Shown here piece after piece: positions 55,354 to 63,734 of a stretch of 64,000 bases of DNA. The notes under the pieces were generated by a model that saw nothing but the letters and a program-made list of their open reading frames with translations, was not told the origin of the DNA and did no database searches. How positions within the stretch are numbered: the first letter of the stretch is position 1; the number at the start of each line of letters is the position of its first letter. The stretch is from Methylomonas sp. LL1. Its GTDB lineage: Bacteria > Pseudomonadota > Gammaproteobacteria > Methylococcales > Methylomonadaceae. Location: positions 1,364,001-1,428,000 of the forward strand of contig NZ_CP064653.1 of assembly GCF_015711015.1 (NCBI RefSeq), given 5' to 3'. Both the position numbers and the translations under genes were made by a program.

Positions 55354-56715
55354 ATGAATTTACAACTGCATTTACTGTCCCGTATCGCGGTGCTTGCCTT
55401 GCTGTGCCTGGCGGTGATCGCCGGCTATTCACTGTTTCAAAGCCACAAACAAGCCGAACGAAACACCCGGCAAATGGCCGAGGCCATAGGCAAACAGCTG
55501 GAGTCGCAGCTATTGTTGATCGACGCCGGCATGGGCCTAAGCAACCCGTTTCCGAATTTCGAGTTTTGGAAACAATCCGGCGGCCAGCCTGGCGTTTGCG
55601 TGGTTTACGCGCCCGCCGATGATGGCAATTCGCGCAGTCTTTGCCAGGGCACCAAACCATCGGACGCCGATTGGCCGGCGAGTTTTGAAAACGTTTATCG
55701 GTGGATTTTCAATCCCGGATTGCAAGCGGTGCGGCCCATAGCCTCGAAGGATCGCGTCCATGGCTCGCTGACGGTGACACCCAGCGCCGAGTTGGAGATT
55801 ACCGATGCATGGAACAAGACGCTTAGCCTAATGGCGTTATCAACCGTCACTGTTTTGGCGATCTGCCTGCTGGTATATCTCAGTATCAGCCGCGCCTTGA
55901 GGCCGGCACAAACCATAGTCGCCGGCTTGGAAGACCTGGAATCGGGGCATCTGGATTTTCGCCTGCCGCCGTTTGAATTGGATGAATGGCATCGCATCGC
56001 CTCGGCCATTAACCAACTGGCGGCCAGCCAGCAACAATTGCTGAATGAACGCCGAAAATTGGCGGTGAAATTGATCGATCTTCAGGAACAGGAGCGCCGC
56101 TATTTGGCCAGGGAGTTGCACGACGAATTCGGCCAATGCCTGGCAGCCATCAACGCCGTCGCCTCTTCCATCAAGCAAACGGCAACCCTTCAATGCCCGG
56201 ACTTGATGGCCGAAGCCGATCATATCGGCCGCATCACCGCGCACATGCTGGACGGCGTGCGCGACTTGCTCGGCCGTTTGCGTCCGGCGGAATTCGACGA
56301 ACTGGGCTTGGCGGCCAGCCTCAACAGTTTGGTCGCCGGCTGGAACGGACGTAACGGCGGCAAGACCCGCTACCATTTGAATATAGTCGGCGATTGCGAT
56401 TCATTGCCGGAAGCGCTGGCCGTGGCCTTGTTTCGGATCGCCCAGGAATGTCTGACCAACATCGCCAAACATGCCAAAGCCTCCAGCGTCGGCATCAGCC
56501 TGACGATAGCTGACGAGGCGGCGGTTTTGACCGTAAAAGACGATGGCGTAGCCAGGCAACAACCCTTTGCCGATGTCGCCGGCATAGGCTTGTTGGGCAT
56601 CCGCGAACGCGTCACCGCCTTGCACGGCCAACTGAGATTGGAGATAGCCGAACCCCACGGCTTGATCGTCGAAGCCCGTCTGCCGATGGCGATCATGACC
56701 GAGACGAACGCATGA
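55354..56715 (+). CDS. NarX/UhpB-type sensor histidine kinase
   Basis: A kinase of about 453 residues. One span (about residues 7-28), a periplasmic domain (about 30-155), a second span (about 158-180), HAMP (to about 235), HisKA_3 with phospho-His in ARELHDEFGQCLAAINAV, and an ATPase domain with FRIAQECLTNIAKHAKAS and GIGLLGIRERVTALHGQLRL. ATG 55354 (MNLQLHLLSR) is preferred over TTG 55330. It overlaps the regulator gene by four bases. The signal is unknown. Confidence 0.92.
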   Translation: MNLQLHLLSRIAVLALLCLAVIAGYSLFQSHKQAERNTRQMAEAIGKQLESQLLLIDAGMGLSNPFPNFEFWKQSGGQPGVCVVYAPADDGNSRSLCQGTKPSDADWPASFENVYRWIFNPGLQAVRPIASKDRVHGSLTVTPSAELEITDAWNKTLSLMALSTVTVLAICLLVYLSISRALRPAQTIVAGLEDLESGHLDFRLPPFELDEWHRIASAINQLAASQQQLLNERRKLAVKLIDLQEQERRYLARELHDEFGQCLAAINAVASSIKQTATLQCPDLMAEADHIGRITAHMLDGVRDLLGRLRPAEFDELGLAASLNSLVAGWNGRNGGKTRYHLNIVGDCDSLPEALAVALFRIAQECLTNIAKHAKASSVGISLTIADEAAVLTVKDDGVARQQPFADVAGIGLLGIRERVTALHGQLRLEIAEPHGLIVEARLPMAIMTETNA

Positions 56716-57383
56716 TCAGCATTTTACTGGTCGACGATCACGCCATCGTCCGCGAAGGCTACCGCGCCTTGCTGGCCAAACAGCCCGGCTTGCAGGTAAT
56801 TGCCGAAGCTGGCGACGGCTCTCAAGCTTATCAGCAGTTTAAGGAACGCCAGCCGGACCTTACGATTACCGATATTTCCTTGCCCGGCAGCAGCGGGCTG
56901 GAACTGATAGCCCGCATCAAACAACGCCAGGCCGACGCCAAAATCCTGGTGTTCAGCATGCATCAAAATCCCGGCTTTGCCGGGCAGGCCCTGCGGGCTG
57001 GCGCCTTGGGTTACGTGACCAAAAGCAGTCCGCCCGAGGAATTGCTGCGGGCGATACAGGAAGTCCATGCCGGCCGGCACGTGTTGAGCGCAGACATCGC
57101 CCAGGCCCTGGCGCTGGAAAAACTCGGCGGCAAGCGCATCGCGCTGGAAACCTTGACGGTGCGAGAATTCGAGATTCTGCGTTTACTGGTCGACGGATGC
57201 GGCAACGACGACATCGCCCGTATCCTCAACATCAGCCCGAAAACGGTCGGCAACTGCCATTATCTGATCAAGCGTAAACTCGGCGTCGCCAGCGATATAG
57301 AACTGACAAGGCTGGCGATCAAATTGAATGTGCTGGACCTTTTAGAGTTATCCGCCCCAGTCGATTCTTTTCCGCCAGGCTAA
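56712..57383 (+). CDS. NarL/UhpA-type response regulator
   Basis: A 223-residue regulator. The receiver (about 1-120) has the acidic pocket VDDHAIV, phospho-Asp in PDLTITDISLPGSSGLELI and Lys in GYVTKSSPPEELLRAI. The LuxR helix-turn-helix (about 145-200) includes TVREFEILRLLVDGCGNDDI and ARILNISPKTVGNCHYLIKR. It is the cognate partner of the preceding kinase (ATGA overlap). Likely targets include the divergent cupin unit, which is inference. Confidence 0.93.
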   Translation: MISILLVDDHAIVREGYRALLAKQPGLQVIAEAGDGSQAYQQFKERQPDLTITDISLPGSSGLELIARIKQRQADAKILVFSMHQNPGFAGQALRAGALGYVTKSSPPEELLRAIQEVHAGRHVLSADIAQALALEKLGGKRIALETLTVREFEILRLLVDGCGNDDIARILNISPKTVGNCHYLIKRKLGVASDIELTRLAIKLNVLDLLELSAPVDSFPPG

Positions 57384-57774
57384 TGCCGGCTTAAACCTCG
57401 GCTCGCGACACCGGCTAGGAACATAGTTTAGCCGCTTGATAAAACCATATCATCTAAGACTTTGGAACCGACTGTTGCAACAGCCATATGTCCATTTCTT
57501 TAACACGGCTAATGCTCTTACCATGAACCGAGGCGGCCAATATTTTCGCCTCGGGCTTCAGAAAACCAAGACAACGTATTTGATTGGAAATAGACGATAG
57601 AGTTTTAAACTACCATAAAAAACAAGCCTTCACCCCCCTCATTGGCAGCCTGGATAGGTTGGAAACTAAATAACCTTTAAGTTATTCACTTTTTACCAAA
57701 ACCGGCAATATTCCGTGGATTTAGAATTAGCGTTATAGAGAAACCATCTATAACCACCACAAAATAACATTAAC

Positions 57775-57804
57775 TATTTGATAATAAATGATATTTATCA
57801 AATA
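57775..57804. repeat. Inverted repeat with FNR-like half sites
   Basis: TATTTGATAA and TTATCAAATA are perfect 10-base arms separated by 10 bases. Each arm contains TTGAT/ATCAA. The spacing is longer than in an FNR box, so it may bind another regulator or be a hairpin. Confidence 0.5.
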
Positions 57805-57997
57805 TTTATCACCCTAAAATTCTTTTTCAACCATAGCACCGTTTTTAATCTTAAATTCATTTTTTATGCGCCTAAATAGTTAATAATTGTAGGGTATTTA
57901 ACTATTTCCAGTATTTGATATTAGATTAGGGCTAGTAGGTAGCGCTATATATAGCAATGGGTAAAGCTGCTAAACCACTCATTTCATCGTCAAATAG

Positions 57998-58011
57998 TTG
58001 ATTTAAGTCAA
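57998..58011 (+). promoter_or_regulatory. FNR/CRP-like palindrome before the cytochrome gene
   Basis: TTGAT-TTAA-GTCAA differs by one base from the FNR consensus TTGAT-N4-ATCAA. It lies 93 bases before the cytochrome ATG. It suggests oxygen-linked control; the Crp-like protein at 5563-6231 or a true FNR could bind it. Confidence 0.45.
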
Positions 58012-58104
58012 ATACGAAAAAACCGCTTTATGATGGAATCCGTTCACCCGCATTATAAGTTAGTACGAATTTTCTGATCTGTTCATTTACTACGAGGGCG
58101 CATT

Positions 58105-60522
58105 ATGAGCATAAATTTAATACCCAGATGGCTAGCGGTTATCCTATGGCTGTTTACGGCCGGCAATGTCTACGCCCTCGAGCTGAGCCCGTCTTCGCTC
58201 GAGCTCATCGCGGGAAAAACCGCGCAAATCACAGTCTCGAAAACATCCGGCTCGGTCTCGGCCAAATCGAGCAATAAAGAGATTGCAAGCGTCAGTTATT
58301 CAGGCGGTATCCTTACCGTAAAGAGCCTAAAATCAGGTTCGGCAGTCATTAGCGTCAAGGATAAAAAAACCTCTAAAACAGCGGAGATTAAGGTTTTAGC
58401 CGCATCGGCAATGAGTATTTCGCCGACATCGCTGGCGCTCAAGATCGGGGAGACCGGAAAAATTACCGTGTCGAACCCATCGGGCCGAGTAAGTTCTAAA
58501 TCTTCGAATACTTCGGTAGCTACCGTCAGTTATGAAAGCGGTACCGTCAAGGTGAAAGGCATCAAAGCGGGTAGCGCGACTATCACGATAAAAGATAGTA
58601 GAAGCTCCAAAACGGCTAGCGTGACGGTTTCATCAAGCTCGAGCTCAGGCTTGACGGTGTCACCCTCGGTTGTGTCTCTGAATGTCGGCAATAACACCAA
58701 CGTATCGGTAACCAACCCGTCCGGCACGGTAAGCGCCCAGTCATCCGATTCAGCCATCGCCACGGCCAGTTACGGCAATGGCACCGCTGTTATAACCGGG
58801 GTCAAAGCAGGCTCGACAACCGTCGTGATCCGAGACAGCAGTACCTCGAAAACGGTTTCCGTTACTGTCTTGAATACTACGGCGATTGGTAACTATACCC
58901 TGTTAGCCTGGAACGATCTGGGCATGCATTGCATGGATGGCCTGGATTTTTCCGTGTTTGCCATCTTGCCGCCTTACAACACATTGCATGCCCAATTGAA
59001 AGATAAGAGCGGAAAATTGGTGACTAGCAACGTATTGCTAACCTACGAAGCCGTCGCGGACAGTTCCGGTTCTATCAACACGAGCAGCGCCGATAAAACC
59101 AATTTCTGGACCTGGGTTCAGGATTTGGTTGGTCTCAACCCCGCACCTGATGTGGGTTTGAATCTGGACGGTCTGGCTTCCGGTTCGCCCGCTCCCGGCA
59201 ATAAAACCCCTACACTGACTCCGGCGCCGATGACTTATAACGCGGCCTATAACTGGTTCGAAGCCGAAGGGATACCGATTACACCGTTTGATGATGCCGG
59301 CAAAAAGAATTTTTATCCTACCGTTAAAGTCGTAGCTAAAGACGCGGTCACGGGTAAGGTTCTGGCAAGCACCACCACGGTACTGCCGGTCAGCGATGAA
59401 ATGACCTGTAAAGGTTGCCATGCCTCGACCGATTCAACCAATCCAGCTCAAACGGCGGCAAAACCATCGCCAAATTGGCTATTCGACAACGATCCGGAGA
59501 AGGATTGGAAACGCAATATTCTTTTACTTCACGATCAAAAACAGGCTTCCAACAGTGTATTTACATCAGCGCTTACCAAGGCCGGTTATCCAAACGGATT
59601 GTTGGCCTCGGCCGACAACAACAAACCCGTGCTTTGCGTCGCCTGCCATGCCAGCAATGCCTATTTTGACAAGGAAAACAAAACCACGGTCATGGGCGGC
59701 ATGGCTGGCATCCCGGCGTTTACCCAAGCACTTCATCAAAAACATGCCGATGTGATCGACCCGACCACGAACACCAAGCTCAATGACATTGCCAATCGGT
59801 CTTCGTGCTATCAATGTCACCCAGGATCGGTCACTCAGTGCCTACGCGGTGCAATGGGCAAGGCAGTCGACGCTCAAGGAGATTCATCAATGAGCTGTCA
59901 AAGTTGCCACGGCGATATGAAAGCCGTGGGCAATCCTGCCCGCCAGGGTTGGTTCAACGAACCGACTTGCGAGTCATGCCATAACAGCGCGGCCCCCGGT
60001 AAACGGGCACTATCCGGCGTCAATGCTCAAGGTGTTGAGATTGTGCCAACCGATCACACGTTTGCCACCAATGCCGATACGCCCGTTCCGGGGCTGAATT
60101 TATATCGATTCAGTAAAGGCCATGGCGGCTTGCAGTGCGAAGCTTGTCACGGCGCAACTCATGCGGAATATCCATCCAGCCATCAGGATGAAAACCTGCA
60201 AAGTATTGCCATACAAGGCCATGCCGGCCCCGTGGCCGAATGTACCGCCTGTCATACGACGGTACCGTCCACGGTAAATGGCGGACCTCACGGCATGCAT
60301 AGCACGGGAGATAGCTGGGTTAAACAGCATGAAAATGCCAACAAAAACGGCACGGCCACAACTCCAAGTTGCTCTTATTGTCACGGCACGACCAGCGCCG
60401 GCACACCGTTAAGCGCAATCAAGGTTGCTAAAACCATTGATGCCGGTGAATTCGGTATTAAAAACTGGCCGGCGGGCTATCAAGTCAGCTGTTTCAGTTG
60501 CCACAACGGCCCCAACCCATAA
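58105..60522 (+). CDS. Nine-haem c-type cytochrome with Ig-like (BIG2) repeats
   Basis: An 805-residue secreted protein. A signal peptide (about residues 1-24) is followed by three Ig-like BIG2-type repeats (about 25-97, 100-175 and 180-255, each with SS..IA.VSY...G...VKG.K.GSA), a conserved non-haem domain (about 260-430, NYTLLAWNDLGMHCMDGLDF), and a C-terminal half with nine CxxCH motifs (CKGCH, CVACH, CYQCH, CQSCH, CESCH, CEACH, CTACH, CSYCH, CFSCH). No lipobox or membrane span is seen. It is a candidate periplasmic or surface electron carrier. It has its own terminator. Confidence 0.9.
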   Translation: MSINLIPRWLAVILWLFTAGNVYALELSPSSLELIAGKTAQITVSKTSGSVSAKSSNKEIASVSYSGGILTVKSLKSGSAVISVKDKKTSKTAEIKVLAASAMSISPTSLALKIGETGKITVSNPSGRVSSKSSNTSVATVSYESGTVKVKGIKAGSATITIKDSRSSKTASVTVSSSSSSGLTVSPSVVSLNVGNNTNVSVTNPSGTVSAQSSDSAIATASYGNGTAVITGVKAGSTTVVIRDSSTSKTVSVTVLNTTAIGNYTLLAWNDLGMHCMDGLDFSVFAILPPYNTLHAQLKDKSGKLVTSNVLLTYEAVADSSGSINTSSADKTNFWTWVQDLVGLNPAPDVGLNLDGLASGSPAPGNKTPTLTPAPMTYNAAYNWFEAEGIPITPFDDAGKKNFYPTVKVVAKDAVTGKVLASTTTVLPVSDEMTCKGCHASTDSTNPAQTAAKPSPNWLFDNDPEKDWKRNILLLHDQKQASNSVFTSALTKAGYPNGLLASADNNKPVLCVACHASNAYFDKENKTTVMGGMAGIPAFTQALHQKHADVIDPTTNTKLNDIANRSSCYQCHPGSVTQCLRGAMGKAVDAQGDSSMSCQSCHGDMKAVGNPARQGWFNEPTCESCHNSAAPGKRALSGVNAQGVEIVPTDHTFATNADTPVPGLNLYRFSKGHGGLQCEACHGATHAEYPSSHQDENLQSIAIQGHAGPVAECTACHTTVPSTVNGGPHGMHSTGDSWVKQHENANKNGTATTPSCSYCHGTTSAGTPLSAIKVAKTIDAGEFGIKNWPAGYQVSCFSCHNGPNP

Positions 60523-60546
60523 TCCGTATCGCTTCCCTGCGTTAAT

Positions 60547-60574
60547 CTTCGCCCCGAAAGGGGCGAAGCCTTTT
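60547..60574 (+). terminator. Rho-independent terminator after the nine-haem cytochrome
   Basis: Stem CTTCGCCCC / GGGGCGAAG with a GAAA tetraloop, then CCTTTT. It begins 24 bases after the stop codon and ends the cytochrome transcript. Confidence 0.88.
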
Positions 60575-60936
60575 AACGAGCCTCAACAATCCAATCTGCC
60601 ACCATTTGATCCGCTATCCTTCAACCAACTCCGGATAGTTTGGTTCCGGACGTTTTCACCCCTCATGCGCCCTGTTCTAGGTCCTCTTTACCCAATCAGA
60701 ACATGCGGCTCGTTTGTGTAAATTTGCATCGCGTCATTTACCATGCTAAACATCCTTTGCTGGTATTGATCTTCAACCCGGATTATCCTGACGCTAGTCG
60801 GCATCGCCCGGTTTGATTCGTCTTGCCCAGCCTGTCGAAAAAACCGCTTGCTCTAAACCATATACCGTCCATGCCGCCGGTTTGACTATCATTGGCCATC
60901 GCCGGCTGTTTTATGTCCTATCAAGAGGAGAAGCTC
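60575..60936. other. Intergenic region with short hairpins
   Basis: About 360 bases without a gene. Short inverted pairs occur: AACCAA (60623-60628) with TTGGTT (60640-60645), and TGTTCT (60673-60678) with AGAACA (60698-60703). They might be a remnant of a structured element; I cannot name one. Confidence 0.4.
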
Positions 60937-61416
60937 ATGTCACAATTATTAGAAAAAAACCAGGAAGCGCCGTTTTTCAGAGCCGTTAATCAAGATAACA
61001 AACTACTGTATTTGTCCGATTACAAGGGCGAAAAAAATGTAGTCCTGTACTTTTATCCCAAGGACGACACCCCAGGTTGCACCATTGAAGCCAACGACTT
61101 TACCGGCCTTGCCGAGGAATTTGATGCGCTCGATACCGTCATCATCGGCGTTAGCAAGGACGATTGCGAAAGCCATCGGGCATTTATCAGCAAATACGGT
61201 CTGAATGTACAACTGTTGGCCGACACTTCCGGGGAACTGTGCGACAGCTACGGAGTTTGGCAAGAAGTGGAAAAAGACGGGGTCAAAAAATGGAAAATTG
61301 TCCGTTCCACCTTCATCATCGACAAAGACGGCATGTTGGTCGAAGCCATGTATGGGGTCAATCATGAAGGCCATGCCCAAGCGGTACTGGATACCATCAA
61401 AGCTTTGAACGCCTAA
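60937..61416 (+). CDS. Thioredoxin-dependent peroxiredoxin (Bcp/PrxQ type)
   Basis: A cytoplasmic thiol peroxidase of 159 residues. The peroxidatic Cys lies in YFYPKDDTPGCTIEANDFTG; a second Cys (DDCESH) is 34 residues or so later and another follows in GELCDSYG. ATG 60937 has a strong GAGGAG site; the longer frame from 60892 has none. It reduces hydroperoxides using thioredoxin. It is one of two Bcp-like proteins in the window. Confidence 0.92.
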   Translation: MSQLLEKNQEAPFFRAVNQDNKLLYLSDYKGEKNVVLYFYPKDDTPGCTIEANDFTGLAEEFDALDTVIIGVSKDDCESHRAFISKYGLNVQLLADTSGELCDSYGVWQEVEKDGVKKWKIVRSTFIIDKDGMLVEAMYGVNHEGHAQAVLDTIKALNA

Positions 61417-61427
61417 AATCCAAACAC

Positions 61428-61461
61428 GGGCTAGGCAATAGGGATGAAAATTGCCTAGCCC
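61428..61461. terminator. Hairpin between convergent genes
   Basis: GGGCTAGGCAAT and ATTGCCTAGCCC form a perfect 12-base stem with a 10-base loop, between the ends of the peroxiredoxin (61416) and symporter (61467) genes. There is no long T-run, but position and strength suggest a shared transcript end. Confidence 0.6.
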
Positions 61462-61466
61462 CCATC

Positions 61467-62702
61467 TCAGCCGGAGGTTTTAACCAGTCTCTGCACCACT
61501 AGACTACCGACCATATCGCCCTCGACATTGACCATGGTCCGAAACGTATCCAACAAACGATCGATCGGCAGCAGAATGGCTATGGCTTCGGCCGGCAATC
61601 CGACCGACTGCAACACCATCACCATCGTCACCATGCCGGCACTAGGGATACCGGGCGCCCCGATCGCGGCCAACATGGTGGTAAAAAACACAATCATCTG
61701 CTGAGCCAGATCGAGCTCGATACCCACTAGATTCGCCACGAACATAGCCGCCGCCGCTTCATACAACGCCGTGCCATCCATGTTGGCCACGGAGCCCAAT
61801 GGAATCACGAAACCGGCAATACTGGGTTTGACATGTAAATGCTGCTCCGCGCACCGTAAGGTTACCGGCAAGGTAGCCGAACTGGAGCTAGTGGCAAAAG
61901 CGGTGATCAAGGCCTCGCGCGCGCCACGAAAAAATCTTGAGGGCGACATTCTGGTAACCAGAAATAACAACAATGGTAATATCACAAAACCATGCAGCAA
62001 CGTGGTACCCAACACCACCGCCACAAATTGGGCCAGACTCGCCAACACCGCCATGTTTTGGGTGGCCAGCAATTGAGCCAGCAGCGCCAAGATACCGAAC
62101 GGCGCCAGCCGCATAATCCAGCCCACCATGCTCAACATCAGTTCCAAACCTTCCTGCATTAACCGCAAAACATTGCGGTAACGTTCCCCTCCCACCACCA
62201 ACGCAATCCCTAGCAACAAGGCAAACATCACAATCGCCAACACATTGCCTTGGGCCAGGGCCGCGAACGGATTGACGAACAACCCATGCAAAAAACCGGC
62301 AATGAACTCGGCAAAACTCATCTGTTTGGCGGCAATATTCTGATTGGCGCCCTGGAACAAATCCAGGTTCAGGCCTTGACCGGGGTGAAACCAATTACCG
62401 GCCAGCAAGGCTAATAAAATCGCCAAGCCCATCGACAATATAAAAAACCCCAGGGTTGATAGCCATACCCGATGCAATTGACTATGTTGGCGCAAATTGG
62501 CGACGCCGACCACAATAGAGGTAAACACCAGCGGCACCAAGACCATTTTCAACAAGTCGATGAACAACGTGCCGATTAGACCGCAGAGATACAGGCCTTG
62601 CTTCACGCCGCCGGCTTCGATCCCCATCCGCGCGAACAACAGCCCTAGCGCTAAACCCGCTATGCTACCAACAAAGATTTGAATATTTAACGAAAGTCGC
62701 AC
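61467..62702 (-). CDS. Dicarboxylate/amino acid:cation symporter (DAACS family)
   Basis: A 411-residue inner-membrane symporter of the GltP/DctA/SLC1 family. Typical parts are the hairpin-1 Ser-rich region AFATSSSSATLPVTLRCAEQ, VIPLGSVANMDGTALYEAAA and GAPGIPSAGMVTMVMVLQSV. The LFIDLLKMVLVPLVFTSIVV helix is also conserved. It imports C4-dicarboxylates or acidic amino acids with protons or sodium. It is single and convergent with the peroxiredoxin gene. Confidence 0.93.
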   Translation of the reverse strand: MRLSLNIQIFVGSIAGLALGLLFARMGIEAGGVKQGLYLCGLIGTLFIDLLKMVLVPLVFTSIVVGVANLRQHSQLHRVWLSTLGFFILSMGLAILLALLAGNWFHPGQGLNLDLFQGANQNIAAKQMSFAEFIAGFLHGLFVNPFAALAQGNVLAIVMFALLLGIALVVGGERYRNVLRLMQEGLELMLSMVGWIMRLAPFGILALLAQLLATQNMAVLASLAQFVAVVLGTTLLHGFVILPLLLFLVTRMSPSRFFRGAREALITAFATSSSSATLPVTLRCAEQHLHVKPSIAGFVIPLGSVANMDGTALYEAAAAMFVANLVGIELDLAQQMIVFFTTMLAAIGAPGIPSAGMVTMVMVLQSVGLPAEAIAILLPIDRLLDTFRTMVNVEGDMVGSLVVQRLVKTSG

Positions 62703-62783
62703 GGTTCCCCCAGATGGGTTATGAAACAGTAAGTGGTGGATTGATTAGCCTGGAACGGCAGTCTTTCGGTAAAATCAGCCTCT

Positions 62784-63269
62784 ATGACTACGACGACTGA
62801 CGAAATACAGGCTTGCTTGTGCGGTTCCGGCCTTGCCTATCCGGATTGCTGCGGACTATATCACAGCGGTAAACGACTTCCAGATACGGCGGAAGCATTG
62901 ATGCGCTCGCGTTTTACCGCCTATGCGCGGCGAGACGCCGCTTATCTGCTGGCCAGCTGGAATGCGGGCAAACGTCCGGCTAGCCTAGACTTTTCCGAGG
63001 AAACCGCCCTATGGCACTCGTTGCAAATCATCAATTGCAAAAAAGGCGGCGTTACCAACAGCAAAGGGATCGTGGAATTTAAAGCGTTTTACAACCAGGA
63101 CGGGATTGAATATTTCATGCACGAAATCAGCCGCTTTGTAAAAACCGGCCAACGCTGGTTTTATCTGGATGGTGTCATCAAAGCCGCCGGCAAAACCGAG
63201 GCCGGTTCAAATACCGACGGAAATGCCTTATGCACCCATGGCGGCTGCAAGAAATTCAAGTCGGTTTAA
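62784..63269 (+). CDS. YchJ family protein with SEC-C motif
   Basis: A 161-residue protein. The N-terminal zinc motif CLCGSGLAYPDCCGLYHSG is followed by the YchJ middle domain ALMRSRFTAYARRDAAYLLA, IVEFKAFYNQDG, HEISRFVKTGQRWFYLDGVI. The C-terminus has two Cys in CTHGGCKKF, not the usual second SEC-C motif. The function is unknown; related NTF2-like domains occur. Its stop overlaps the convergent bcp stop by four bases. Confidence 0.88.
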   Translation: MTTTTDEIQACLCGSGLAYPDCCGLYHSGKRLPDTAEALMRSRFTAYARRDAAYLLASWNAGKRPASLDFSEETALWHSLQIINCKKGGVTNSKGIVEFKAFYNQDGIEYFMHEISRFVKTGQRWFYLDGVIKAAGKTEAGSNTDGNALCTHGGCKKFKSV

Positions 63270-63733
63270 TCTTTCCGCAAAACATCTAAAACCTCTTCGA
63301 CGTGGGTTTTGACTTTTACCTTGCGCCATTCGTGAACCAGCACGCCGTTTTCATCGATTAAAAACGTGCTGCGTTCAATGCCACGCACCTGCTTGCCGTA
63401 CATGTTTTTCATCTTGATCACATCGAACAACTGGCACAATTGTTCGTCTTGATCCGACAACAAATCGAACGGAAACGCCTGCTTGTACTTAAAGCCCTCG
63501 TGCATCTTCACGCTATCGCGCGAAACACCCAAAACCGTCGCATTCAAATCGTCAAATTGCGAGATATGATCACGAAAGGCTTGTCCTTCTTGAGTGCAAC
63601 CCGGTGTGTTGTCCTTGGGATAAAAATACAAAACCAGTTTCCTGCCCTTAAAGTCGGCAAGTGACAGATGTTTATCGCCGGTCGCCGGTAGTTGAAAATC
63701 CGGAACGGCTTGGCCAATGGCTACAGTAGTCAT
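63266..63733 (-). CDS. bcp: Thioredoxin-dependent thiol peroxidase Bcp
   Basis: A 155-residue peroxiredoxin. The peroxidatic Cys lies in LYFYPKDNTPGCTQEGQAFR; the resolving-type second Cys five residues later in E. coli Bcp is absent, while a Cys occurs in DEQLCQLFD. ATG 63733 (MTTVAIGQAVPDFQLPATGD) is preferred over the longer frame. The gene follows the GcvR-like gene by one base, the same order as gcvR-bcp in other gammaproteobacteria. Confidence 0.93.
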   Translation of the reverse strand: MTTVAIGQAVPDFQLPATGDKHLSLADFKGRKLVLYFYPKDNTPGCTQEGQAFRDHISQFDDLNATVLGVSRDSVKMHEGFKYKQAFPFDLLSDQDEQLCQLFDVIKMKNMYGKQVRGIERSTFLIDENGVLVHEWRKVKVKTHVEEVLDVLRKD

Positions 63734-63734
63734 A

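Larger units (their letters stand above)
57384..58104. other. Long AT-rich intergenic region upstream of the nine-haem cytochrome
   Basis: About 720 bases. The second half (from 57700) is unusually AT-rich for this genome. No gene is supported. It contains a perfect inverted repeat at 57775-57804 and an FNR-like palindrome at 57998-58011. Its length and composition suggest complex regulation of the cytochrome gene. Confidence 0.6.

Noticed and set aside
60575-60720. Group II intron or attC remnant
   Set aside because: Hairpins and a GAGCCGCATG-like string on the minus strand recall such elements, but no domain V or integron core pattern can be drawn.
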